From: Lichina pygmaea
Taxonomy: Eukaryota; Ascomycota; Lichinomycetes; Lichinales; Lichinaceae
Assembly (NCBI GenBank): GCA_963422465.1
Contig: OY730170.1
Location: 1,674,001-1,738,000, forward strand
Reading direction: 5' to 3'
Length of the DNA: 64,000 bases
Shown in pieces: positions 11,574 through 22,369 of the stretch. The number at the start of each line of letters is the position of its first letter. The first letter of the stretch is position 1. The position numbers and the translations under genes are program-made. The notes under the pieces are model-generated. The model ran no database searches. It worked only from the letters and a program-made list of their open reading frames with translations, and was not told where the DNA came from.

Positions 11574-14063
11574 GGTGGAGGTCAAGTGATAGTGCCTATC
11601 TTGGTGCTGGGGTCCACAGTGGTGGAGCCAGTGATGCCAGTTGCTGTAGTCGCTATTGTAGGTATCATCGTGGGCATGTTGTTCTTGAGTCTCTGAGGCA
11701 TTGTTCTTATTACCGCTGTAGTCGTCATCACTGTCATCTGATCCATTGCTGTTTGATCAGTCCCTATTGTTGTCAAGCTGGACATGGTGCAAACCACTGT
11801 AGTCAGTGTTGTAGGGATCATCATGAGGCTTCGAGTCCTCAGGCCTGAATTTTGACAGTGCCACCAGAGTCTCGCGGTACGGTATTCATCATCACCATCA
11901 GCTGATCTGTTGTCGCTCGCTTGGCCGCCATAGCCATCACTCTCGTAGCCATTGACATGGCTGCTGGAATCAACACTGCCTCCGCGTTGACATGGGTTCC
12001 TTGGCATCGGTCGGCATCGACGATGTTGACGGGGAGGGGGGAGTAGAGGCTGTCCACGGATAAGAGTGGTGTTTTGTCCGTCGATGTTTGTCCTCCTCAG
12101 GCATGTCCCCGCTACCCTATTGTTCGAGTAGTCGTGCTTGTGGTTCTGAGTGGTGGGCTGCCATGCCGTGGGCAACTTCTCGCAGTGCTTCAGAAGGTGC
12201 TTGTTTACGTAGCTTGTTGTTTTGACGGGAATTGCCTCAAGGCAAGTTTTTACAGGTAGAGCTGTGGTGCACGTAACGTACGGTACCGTACCGTACCGTA
12301 ACAATAAGATGTTGCTGTTTCTCTGGCGTATTCCAGACTACTCTATCAGGCCTTATAGTACCGTACAGTCCTGCTCACCAGAGCTGTTCCTCTTTGTAGT
12401 TGTCCTTGATGCAAACGCTATCATCAACATTCATCAGCCAGACTACGTATCTGGTTCCATCTCGGCTGTGCTGATATCACGCCCAGTCGGTCGCGAGTTC
12501 GGCTACGGAGCACTGAAACCTTGAGAGGGCCAATTACTGCGGCGGGCATCTGCCCGACACCTCGCGACTCGCATAGACGAGTAAATACGAGGTACGGTAA
12601 GGGTGCGGCTTGCGCGGGCGACCTGCTTAGTCAGTCTACAGCCTGGCTAAGCGTCCATATGGGTACAGCCGTGTCCTTGACCTCTGAGTACTCGTAGTCT
12701 CTAGGTGGTCTTGATACTTCTGTAGCTAACCTGATCTATCATGTCCATCAAACTCTTGATGGCCAAACTGCTATATTCTCCCTTACACTATCACTGCAAG
12801 GCCCTGTCTCACTTCTCGAACATCTGTACGGTGTCACGACACAAGTCTGCGTACACCAGTACAAGCTGTCAGCTGCTACTTTCACAAGTAATAGGACTAG
12901 GTTGAGGGGTTACCCCAGTAACAACAAGCTGCTATGTATTGACTTCTCAGAGTAGCCCGATGTGGATTTTGTACGGAGGTGTACACAGACTTTTGTCGTG
13001 CCACTGTAGCCTGGTGGGATCTCAGTAGAGCTCGGCTCTTTGTCAGGAGCCACGTGTATTGCGCACGGACCTGACGAGGTTTGGCTGCATAGTCATCTCA
13101 CTTGTCAGTGACATGACTAGTGATATATACCTCAGTCACATGACCAGTAAGCAAAATTGATAATGAGTAGGCCTTCCCTCGACACTGGTTTGGAGGCCAG
13201 TTGCTCAGTTCTCTTCTATCGAGCGACTCCTACATGCTTACTTGACAATGTCCTTCGGGCATCTTCCAGTAGCCGCCTAGGGAGCAGGCTTCTCACCACT
13301 ATTCTGTCCTGCCGAGACTCTAGTGCTCTTATAGAGTTGATTTTTTAGTTTAGTGTTGTTTTTCTTTACTACAGTAGCCTAAGAGTTCTCAGACTTTGAC
13401 CATTTCATCTATCCTCAGACTTTTCTTTTCTGGTTGTTGGTAGATTACTGATTCAGGGATCACAACTTTCGACAGCTGCGTTTGTTTTTCAGAAGTGATG
13501 TGTTTCCATCTTTGAGATTTGGGCGATTGAATTGGACAACCTCTTGTTTTGTTACTTATGACAAGACAGACCATTTTCAAAAGTGATGGTCCATTAACAT
13601 GATTATTCTGCACTGTTCAGGTACTGTAGGTGATGAAATAGTGATTAGCAGTAGAGATGGTGGGAACAGCGATGACAGACTAAAAAGCAGTATGTGAAGA
13701 GCACTAGAGTACATCGATACAGAAGGTAGAAAGGGGGGCTTGAAAGAGAAGACAGTGAGGAAAGGATCAAGCAAGGTGGCGGACATCTCTCGCCCTCTCG
13801 TGCGCCCAGCGTTTCCTCCTCGTTGCTCCAGAGGTGAGTGGCACCGATGGCTGGGTATGGGCCGAAACGGCGGAGAGACGAATTGGCGGAGAGATCGGGA
13901 GGGCGAACAAGATGTCGTCGTCCGAATCAAGGGCACCAAGACAGAACGGCGGAGAATCGAAAAACGTAACGAGCGGTGGTGACGCGAGGCACACCAAAGG
14001 GCCGTCGCCACGGAGGAGACGAATCGAACGGACCACCAGAGCGTCGCTCCCTCCCTCTCTCCA
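11574..14063. other. Intergenic region, possibly with decayed coding sequence
   Basis: No gene is supported. The minus strand at 11582-12060 reads as Ser/Asp/Asn-rich low-complexity peptide (for example GSDDSDDDYSGNKNN) in more than one frame with stops, so it may be a decayed gene or a drifted trinucleotide repeat. 12260-12300 is a GGTACC/GTACCGTACC cluster. 12540-13600 shows nothing recognisable. 13600-14063 is the 3' flank of the septin. Confidence 0.45.
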
Positions 14064-15692
14064 TCAGCGGAGAGAGAAGCCTTTGCGTTTGCCCTTCTCC
14101 TCGAGCGGCCGGCCACTCTCGACCCGGGCCTTCTTCTCCTCGAGCTCGAGCCGTTGCCGCTCCAGCTGGTCCTTCATCTCGCGGTGGCGCGCGTACAGCT
14201 CCTCCTCGCTCTGCTTCAGCTTCGACTCCTTCTCCGCCACCTTCTGCTGGAAGACCATGCGCATCTCGGCCTCCATCTTGGTCAGCTTCTGCTCGTGCAG
14301 CGACCGCTCCTCCTCCTGCTTCACGGCCGGGTTGACCTCCTTGAACACGCTCGGGTCCTGGGCGACGCCCATCTTGGCGAGCTTGTCGGACCGGTAGTTC
14401 TCGTAGAGCGAGTTGTTCGTGTGCTCCTTGAGCTCCTCCATGTGCGTGCGGATGAGCATCTGCCGCAGCTTGACAAAGTCGCAGTGCTCCTCGTTGTCGA
14501 CCTCGATCGTGCCCCAGGGGTAGCGCCGGCCACGGACCTTGCGGCCGTCGGCCGTGGCAACCTCGTTGTCGGCCCCGACCACGGCGAAGGGCACCTTGGA
14601 CATGATCTCCGAGTTCTCGGCGATGGTCTCCTCGTCGTCGAGCTCGTAGCGCGGGCCCTCGAAGATCTGTATGTCGTTGTGCTGGATGTCGGCGAGGATC
14701 TGGACGGGGCAAGGTCAGCCTGGATCTGAAAGGGGCAAGGGCACGAGACCGGCGGCGCCGCGCCGCGCCGCGCCGCGCCGCGCCGCGCCGCGCGGGGCAC
14801 TGGCGGACCAGCGTCTCGAACGGAGAGGGAAGGGAGGAAGCAGAGCGTACCCTCTGCTTGAAAGTGGCAATCTCGTCGTCCGTCAACGTGTCCGACTTGG
14901 CGATGACGGGGATCAGGTTGACCTTGGTGTGCAGGCGTCGCATGACCTCGATGTCGAGCGGCTTCAGGGCGTGGCCGGTGGGCTGGATGAAGTAGACGCA
15001 CGCGTGCACGCGGTTGTCGACGATGTTCATCCGGTTGACCTTGTTCTCGGCGTCGAGGTAGGCGTCGAAGCGTTGGTCGATGTTGTCGACGATGGGCCGC
15101 CACGACTCGTCGTTGTTGACGAAATCGCCGAAGCCGGGCGTGTCGATGACGGTCAGCCGCAGCCGCACGCCGTTCTCCTCGATGTCGGCGCTGATGGACT
15201 GGATCGAGACGGTCTTGGGGATGATCTCGGCGCTCGGGCCCTTTTGCGCCTTGGGCGGGTACAGCGACGTGTTGAAGAGAGTGTTGACGAGGGTCGATTT
15301 TCCGAGACCGGACTCGCCTGCAACGACAGAGCATCAACATACTTCGTTCTGCCCCAACGCGCATCGAGGCCCGGTTGGGGAAGCGTCTTGCCCCTCCCCT
15401 TCGTCTCCCCTCTCGATCTCGAGCTTCACGTACCGACTACCATGACGTTGAAGTTGAAGCCCTTGCGAACGCTCTTACGATGCCATTGATTCGGGAGATT
15501 GGCAAAGCCGACGTATCCCGTCAGCTTCCTGCGGACGATGTTCCGCGAGTCGGCGGCCACCTGTGCTGCGATCTTCGGGTTCGGCAACGTTACGCTGTGC
15601 GGCGTCCCTTGACCACTCGGAAAAGATGAATTGCGGTCCATCGTCGCGGCCGGCGGCGTTGGCCGGCCATTGGGCAAGGCTTGGGCACTCAT
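14064..15692 (-). CDS. aspB: Septin, AspB/Cdc3 class
   Basis: Exons 15692-15434, 15317-14851 and 14699-14064 give 453 aa. The introns are 15318-15433 (GTACGT...TTGCAG) and 14700-14850 (GTACGC...TCCAG). Septins are GTP-binding filament proteins that form rings and collars at septa, branches and conidiophore layers. Visible motifs: polybasic region ([20 protein letters not shown] and [10 protein letters not shown]), P-loop GESGLGKST at 87-95, G3 [13 protein letters not shown]4 AKSD, then the septin unique element ([37 protein letters not shown]). A long C-terminal coiled coil ends KGFSLR, as in Aspergillus AspB. Length and class features indicate a complete gene. The second intron contains a perfect GC pentamer repeat. 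Confidence 0.96.
14755..14796. repeat. (CGCGC)n-type pentamer repeat inside septin intron 2
   Basis: About eight copies of a five-base all-G/C unit (GCCGC/GCGCC register) lie within the second septin intron. The repeat adds length without touching the splice sites. Confidence 0.9.
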
Positions 15693-17827
15693 ATTTGCGG
15701 ATGCGTGGTGGTACTCGACGAGGGTCGGTCGTTCGACGTCTGGCTTATCTCCTCGAACGTCCCACGCTTGCGATCATCAACCAGCCACGCAGCACGACCA
15801 GACTGACGCGTCCGAGAGCGGGCGCCTGGGCCTCGTTCTTTCGATCGAAGTGGAGACGACGGCTCAAGGGGCGATCCCACGACGCCGCACTGTTGTACTG
15901 TGTTGCGGTCAGCGACTTGCGAGAATCGATCAACTGCATTCTCGGTCGGTCCAGGTCGGTGAATGCAACGGCGAGCCAGTCTTTGAGCGGGCTCGGGGCC
16001 CATGCCGCCGCGCATCCGACACGCCAATCACGTCCACAGAGCCTTGTACGCTCTGTCTCGCCGTCGCCACATCGACAATGCCGCGGGAAGAGATGATGGA
16101 TCACAAGGCGGAAACTCAGCAAAGACAACGTACACTTGGTATCAAAGGGCCGCCAACCCGTCGGCGCAGAGACCGATGCGGCACGGTAGTGAGAGTGATG
16201 CCTTCCTCGGTGTCCCTTCCTCGAGCTGTGGTCGACGATGCACTTTCCCTTGGACCCAGTGGATCAAGAGGGATGTCGTCCGGTTGAAATTTTTTTTCCC
16301 GTCCCGCTGATCCGCGTCGTCGGGCAGCAGAAGCTGTTCGGCCTGCACGGGCTAGTATCTCGGTCGCGTCTCGAACGAGGCCTACGACGAGAGAGACTGA
16401 GGCAGTTGGGGTTTGGGGAAGGAAGAAAAAAGGGTGGGGTGGAAGAAAAAAAGAATGAGAGAGAGAGAGAGAGAGCGGAGGGAAGGGACGATCGAACGGA
16501 TTCGAGCTTGTCGATGTCTACGGACGTACAGATGGCCGTCTCCTCGTCTTGGGATCGTTGTCCTCCTCCCGGGTATTTGGGGGAAGGAGAAAAAAAAAAG
16601 GCTGCAGCAAAGAAGATTTAGGGAAGGGGGAATTAGCCGAGACGAGGGAAGCCCAATAAGCGATTCAATTCCCCCCCGGGTTTTTGGGCCCTTGGGTCAC
16701 TAAAGTGTCAGAGGCTTGACGCTAAGCTGTATCGGACAGGTCGGGTATCCCAGGCACCTCTCGCGGTAATTGGAGAGGCTCGGGGGCGACAGAGGACAGC
16801 GGGAACTGCTTATCCGTTCGATCAAAGGTCGCCATCCTCGAAGGACTTGAGATTGGAAGTCGTCGCATCATCACATCTGACGGAGCCCTCACGAATTCCA
16901 TCGCACGTCGGGTCCGGTCCGATCAACGTTGACCCGGCCAAATTCAATTGCACCGGCCCATTAATTGGACGGCAGACAACTGCGGGCTCTGGGCTGCTGT
17001 GAGCTGTTCTGGAAAAGCGTTGTCGGCTCCCAACTCAACTGCCACCAGGCGACGTACGTTGAGCAGCGTCGGACGACTCGCAGATACTAGCTCCCTGCGT
17101 CTGATCCATCACTTGCTGCAAACACGTCGCTCTTTCACAAATCATGTCGGAGTTGCACTACAGAAATCAAAGGGCGCTAACTAATCATCCCGAGGCCAGT
17201 TTCATGACTAAGCACACTAGTCCCCGGCGTGCCGCGCCAGTACGTATCGTACGTACTATACGTACGTACGTATGGGTACTCCGTACTTCGTACCATTAGC
17301 CCCAGCACCTTCTCATGGACGTCTCCAATCACCCGGCATCGGCGGCGACTTGAGAGAAATGCAGTATGCACGCAGCCCTTCGTATCGAGCCTCGACTGCA
17401 TGCGCTGCGAAGCCGGATCAAGCAAACACCGGTGACCTCCATCGTCGCAGGCCACCGTACTGCAGAGACGGAGATGGAAGAGAGACGAGGGGGGTGATAT
17501 GATGGAGATGGTGTGCTCTCACGTTGCATATAGCTCGATTGAGGCTTGACTGGGGCCGATGGAGCTGCGCGATGTGCGCATCAGCAGGATAGAGCGTATG
17601 TATCAAGTAGCAGAATAGTGTCGAATGAAAGTCCTGACACTTCGTAGATCATGAACGACCGGCCATTGCGACCGGGGCCAGCCGGCCACGAGTGCTGGAT
17701 CCCTTTTCGATGGCTTTGGAGCTACATGATCACTGTCACACGCTTCGAGCTGCATGAAAGGGAAAGTTGTACCGAAGCGAAAACCTAGGATACACGGCTT
17801 CCAGAGAGAGATGGGGAAACCGAAGAG
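15693..17827. other. Intergenic region upstream of septin
   Basis: Promoter side of the septin gene and 3' flank of Bos1. It holds a (GA)n tract at about 16455-16477, A-rich and G-rich runs near 16415-16700 and a strong GTAC/TACG cluster at about 17232-17295. The many overlapping open frames here carry no recognisable domain. Confidence 0.5.
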
Positions 17828-18928
17828 TCATCGCAACCACCTCAGGACCAGATAACAGAGCCCGAAGAAGACGGCGACGCTGGTCCAGAAGATCCACTTG
17901 TCCTGCCGGGTCCGGCGTTCGACCATGCGGATCGTGTCGCCGCTGATGCCCAGCGTCGTCGCGGCCGAGTAGAGCTTGCGCCGCGTGTTCTTCAGGATCT
18001 CGCGCTGCTGGCCCAGATCGCCGAGCACAGCCCTGCCGCGGTCCAGAAACTCGTCGAGCTGCACGTTGGTCGACTCGGCGAACGATCGTTCTCGCAGCGC
18101 GTGCCTCTCGCGCCCGTAGTCCGCCGGCGACGCACCTAGCGCCGAGGCGTTGCTGGGTCGGAACGGAGACGCCTGGCTGCCGCCGCCGAGCGACGAGGGG
18201 GAGTTGGCGTACGGGTTCTCGGGCGTGGACGAGTGGTGTGGTCGGCGGCCGAGAAGCTCGTTGCGGTTGGCCGCTGCTACCTGCTCCGTCGCCGCGCAGC
18301 ATCAGTCGTCTCCTCTCGACACGCACGATAGCTACTTGTACCCTGACGTAGAGACCTGCACGCCGGACGGCCAGCCGTACGATGAAGCAGGACCCACATT
18401 CTGTTCCCGGTCCTTCTTGAGCCGGTCCAAGCGCTCACGGTAGTCGACGAGGTCGGCCCGGAAGTTCTTGACGCGCTCAAAGGCCTTTTGCTGCTTCTCG
18501 GGGATGAGCTCGCGGCGCGCCAACGCGTGGTAGTCGTCGATTGTGCGGGAGAGGGATGTTAAGGAGGCGGATATCTGGCCTGGGCGAAAAGGGATATGGA
18601 ACCAGACAGCATCAGCATTTGGTGGGCGCCCGAGGAGAAGAGACGGGGGACAGAGTTCCTTCTCAACGTATCGAGATGGGAACGCGATGGAGTCGACAGG
18701 GAAGAACGGGGCCGTAGTCGATACTGACCTTGCAACGCCGGTGGAGAGCTCAAGGGCGCTTCGGCAAAGGCATCCAGGTCTTTGCGCACCGAGGACGACT
18801 GCTTGAGCGCAGAGTTGAAGAGGACGTTCTAGAAGACAAGACGTCAGCATGTCTGTCGATCCTTCTTTCGTACATGCATCCATCTCCACATCACGCAAGC
18901 CCAGCCATTACCGCTATGAACGTACCAT
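17828..18928 (-). CDS. bos1: Bos1 (GOSR2/membrin) ER-Golgi v/Qb-SNARE
   Basis: Exons 18928-18926, 18828-18729, 18579-18398 and 18280-17828 give 245 aa. The first coding exon is only the ATG, followed directly by a GTACGT donor. Introns: 18829-18925, 18580-18728 and 18281-18397 (AAT/GTGGGT donor). The protein begins M-NVLFNSALKQSSS, as Bos1 orthologues do. It then shows the Habc-like helix (LTSLSRTIDDYHALAR, EKQQKAFERVKNFRADLVDYR), the Bos1 signature NRNELLGRRPHH, a Qb SNARE helix (LDEFLDRGRAVLGDLGQQREILKNTRRKL...LGISGDTI) and a C-terminal anchor (WIFWTSVAVFFGLCYLVLRWLR). Bos1 works with Sed5, Bet1 and Sec22 in fusion of COPII vesicles with the Golgi. The gene looks complete. Confidence 0.94.
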
Positions 18929-19814
18929 GGTGATAGTTTCGAACACACCGAGTGAAAAAAGACAACGGAACAATTGCCCTGATACCGAAGGTGGCCTCCA
19001 AGGCTATCTCGGAGCCTAGTCAACCCACGAAGACAACGCTAGAGCCGCAGCATATAATTTCATTGGTTCCATCGAAGGCTGCTAGGGTCACGTAGGTAGA
19101 CAATCCTTTGGCGCAACCAACGGGATGTTTTCTGGACAATCAACCATAAGACGGAAATGTGGCTGCTGCCTGGTGCCGCTACCGCCTTGTCGAGTTCTGT
19201 CTGCAGGATGGGGCGAGGACGGTTATGGTGCAACTATATTGGTGGTGATGATGGTAAAGACGGTGAAGATGCCCTTCGATGGCTTATCGGCTTTGTAAGA
19301 TATCTTCATCTGGAACATAAATGACTACAAGAATAAAAGGACTGCTATACGTGCTCGTTCCTGAACGTACGTCGGTCTTCGGTGTAGGATGATACGGCAA
19401 TGGCTCCCCAAAAGCCGGAGTTTTGACAGCGTATTCTGTGATCAGAGCAGCTGAGGCGGGCTTGAGCAGGTCCGATCATTCGGGGAGTGCTCGTCCGAGA
19501 TGGACTACGTAGGCTCCTTGGTGATCAGGTTGAACCAGCGGCATTGGACGAACGCATGCAAATCATATTTGTCAATGATCACATACCCACGATGGAGTCT
19601 TCGGAGATAAGATGGACGCCATGATATTGGATCGTATGAGCCTAGATCAGCTTGCGCCATCATGGACTGAGAAACCTTGGCAACAAACGAGGGGCCTTCC
19701 AAGGCGAAAGTGAAGAGGGGACAGAGCTTTGGTCGAGTCGAGTATTGAAGATGTACGAGTGATTACGAAACAGGTATTTGCCGGACGTCCTCCTATTCCC
19801 CCCCCCCCCCCCAA
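18929..19814. other. Intergenic region between Bos1 and OM14
   Basis: Promoter of Bos1 and 3' flank of the OM14-like gene. A C-tract of about 14 at 19798-19812 abuts the OM14 stop codon. No other gene is seen. Confidence 0.5.
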
Positions 19815-20691
19815 TCATTGCTTCGGATACTTGTTCTTGAACAGATACCTGAGAAGCAAAGGTCAGCCGTTTGCTCAAGAAGGGGCACCAGAATAACAAT
19901 GTTGGAGTACGTACCGGCTCACGTAGTAGTCCCCTACCGCAAACAGCCCGACCACACCGGCCCAGGCACCGACCAGCTTCCATGTTAGCTCGCCTGCCGA
20001 GTACTTCCGATAGGCGCCAAAGCCGAGGGCCGCGCTCAAGGCCGCGACCACGACGGCATTCCCGACAACGACGGGGTTATCGGCGTTGCGCTGCAGGTCC
20101 TCGCCAGCGGACTTGGCCTCGTCAGATATCCGTTCGACGTCCTTCTTGACTTCCGCCGACGCTTTGGCCTTTGCTTCAAGAACTCGGATCTTGGCTTCGT
20201 GGGCCTGGGCCTTGGCCTGGCGTTTGATCCTCTGATACTCTTCTTCTGACTGCTCCCCGGCTGCTCCCTCCTCGGCTTCGAGTCCTGCCTCTGTCGGCCC
20301 AGCTTGGTTGTCGGTCTTGGTTGACTGCGACTCGTAGTCGGACGACACGGAGCCGACATTGATGCTGTCGACATCGACGAGCGAATCTGTCGAGTCTTCG
20401 GAGTGCTCCACTTGCGGAACAGGGGGAGCACGACTATGGATTGACAGACGTTAGCTTGAGGCTCCTCTAGCAAGCGTCCAATCTTGGTTTTATCGTCGAT
20501 CCATGAGACGGGAGCAGCATCGCATCATCAAACAGGTAGCGACATCCAATACGACGTATGGGATCGAGCTACTTACGCCTGTAAAGTTCGGTCAGATCAG
20601 AGCTCCATCGGATTAAGTCAGGTGAGAAAATGTGACGTACCTCTTCTGCGCTCTGCTTCGGACCCTTGGCCGTGATTTCAGCGTACGACAT
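19815..20691 (-). CDS. OM14-like mitochondrial outer membrane protein with a predicted 2-nt microexon
   Basis: Exons 20691-20641, 20578-20577, 20433-19915 and 19848-19815 give 201 aa. Exon 1 encodes MSYAEITAKGPKQSAEE. Only a 2-nt exon (GC) between a good acceptor (branch CTGAC, then TTTACAG) and a perfect GTAAGT donor restores the frame; direct joining of exon 1 to exon 3 misreads the rest. The join reads EEARAPPVPQVEHSED, as expected for this family. The remainder is an acidic linker, a helical Ala/Lys/Glu segment (QRIKRQAKAQAHEAKIRVL) and C-terminal membrane segments (NAVVVAALSAALGFGAYRKY, LVGAWAGVVGLFAVGDYYVS), ending RYLFKNKYPKQ. Yeast OM14 is an outer membrane protein that can dock ribosomes at mitochondria. 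Assignment rests on the C-terminal pattern. Confidence 0.8.
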
Positions 20692-21237
20692 GCTGAAGTC
20701 GGCGACGCTGCTCTTCTGCTCGGCTGTCGCTGGAGACAAGCTTGGTCACGTCAGAAGGCTCGTTTGGTCAAGAATGGGATGAACAGTACATGCGTGCAGA
20801 TTACACTATCACAAGCAAGGCAAATCGCTCAACCTGAGATTCGGACGGTCAGAGTTATCGTCTTGAGATTGAGCTCCGCTGTTGATGGTGGAGGGAGCAG
20901 GGATTGCCGGCTCAGATCCCGTCATATGTCTTGCTTGGCGTGGCTGGGAGTACCCTCGTACTCTCGACGTCATTACCGGTATAATGAGTATGTCTAAATT
21001 TGGGAGGACAAATTTGCATCTCCTCGCAGAAATACACGGTCACGATTTCTGATCCATTCAACCCGAGGGGAGAGTAAACTGGTCTGGCTCATAACTCCCC
21101 CGAAATCGATGACCTCTAGAGAAGAGGTTGTTGTACAGTAATCTTTCCAGGGGGTCTATAGGCTGTCACATCTCCGACCCGAAAATGCCATGCCGATACC
21201 TGCTCTCCAGAATGCATAGCGTCCCAGGCCTAAGCTC
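20692..21237. other. Short intergenic region OM14-Mia40
   Basis: Promoter of the OM14-like gene and 3' end of Mia40. No other feature is visible. Confidence 0.5.
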
Positions 21238-22369
21238 TCATTTGGCGTCAGGAGCCGCCTTGGGTGCCAGTTCCCCGCTGTCGCTCTCGGGCTCTACCTT
21301 CCTCTCCTTCTCTTCGGCAGTCCTAGCTCGTCCTGGCTGAGCCTCTTTCTCTTCTGGGGATGGCGTGGCTGGAGTTGATGCCACGTTTGTAGCCCCGTGA
21401 CCGTGACTGTGGCTGGCAGACGCAGCTGATGATGGTACAGAGCGGGCTTCTGATGCTGGGCTTGCTGCCGGTGCTGACGCTGTCTCTGTGGCGTTTGTAT
21501 TGGCGGATGGTGGCATCGGCGACGGTGGCGAAGCAGCTGGAGGAGAGCCGGGGCTGACACGACTTGCTGCGTAGATACCGTCGGGTTGGCCTCCCTCCAC
21601 GGCCACGTCTCCAGCCTCAACATCATCTTCGTCTAATTCCTCGCCGTAGACGTCGGGGTGTCTCCTGAAGCAGTCTTGCATGTGCCTACGAGCTGATCAG
21701 ACTAGAGAGTACTAGCAGGATGTAGCAAGGCGACCGAACGTACTTGAAGTTCTCGATACAATCCACGCCCTTCACCTCTGCCTTCGAGTAGACGAAGCAG
21801 CTGAAGGCGGCCTTGAACTCGTCGCCACAAGGTCCATGGGCCATGCCACCTAGGCAGGGACAATCCCAATTGATCTCGCCAGTCTCTGGGTTGAAAGCGC
21901 CTTCGCTCTCGGCTTCCTCTTCAATCTCCTGAGCGCTGACTGACGGTTCGGGCTCTGCCGCCGGCTTCAGTGGTTTTTCATCGTCAAACGACTGTGCGGA
22001 TCTCTGCTGCCGAGATCGTGCTCTGACGGTCTCCAAGTCATCTTCCACGACTTCATTGCGTGCATGGCTCGGAGCCGTCGAGCGATCTGTGCGAGGTTAA
22101 CGAGTCTCCTATCATAGTATCGCATCTGAGATCCCCTTACAGACTGGTTCTTCTGCGAAGACATTACTGGTGTTGTAGTAGTAGACTGCGCCAATCGCCA
22201 GACCCAGTCTGAAGAGGGTGCTCTTCCAGCTGCTTGATCCCGTGGCCTTTGACGCAGTGCCTATATTTCTCGCCCCTCGAATGAAAGACGAAGGATGGCG
22301 GGATGATAGATTAGGAGTCTGGCGCTGGAGAGCCTGGCGCCGAAGTAGTCGTGCTGGGGGTCTGAACAT
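21238..22369 (-). CDS. mia40: Mia40/Tim40 intermembrane-space import oxidoreductase
   Basis: Exons 22369-22141, 22086-21744 and 21685-21238 give 339 aa. The introns are 22087-22140 (GTAAGG...CACAG) and 21686-21743 (GTACGT...CGTAG). The N-terminus is an Arg-rich presequence followed by one membrane helix ([20 protein letters not shown]), which anchors the protein in the inner membrane facing the intermembrane space. The catalytic CPC is at 152-154, followed by twin CX9C pairs (C163/C173, C186/C196) in [17 protein letters not shown] and [13 protein letters not shown]. These pass disulfides to small Cys-rich import substrates and are reoxidised by Erv1. The C-terminal tail of about 120 residues, rich in Ala, Ser, Pro and Glu, is low complexity. 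The chosen ATG is the one starting the presequence. Confidence 0.95.

Noticed and set aside
11582-12304. 240-codon minus-strand frame after the HNH gene
   Set aside because: The peptide changes character repeatedly, neighbouring frames look equally protein-like, and no domain or splice structure supports it; likely decayed or repeat-derived.
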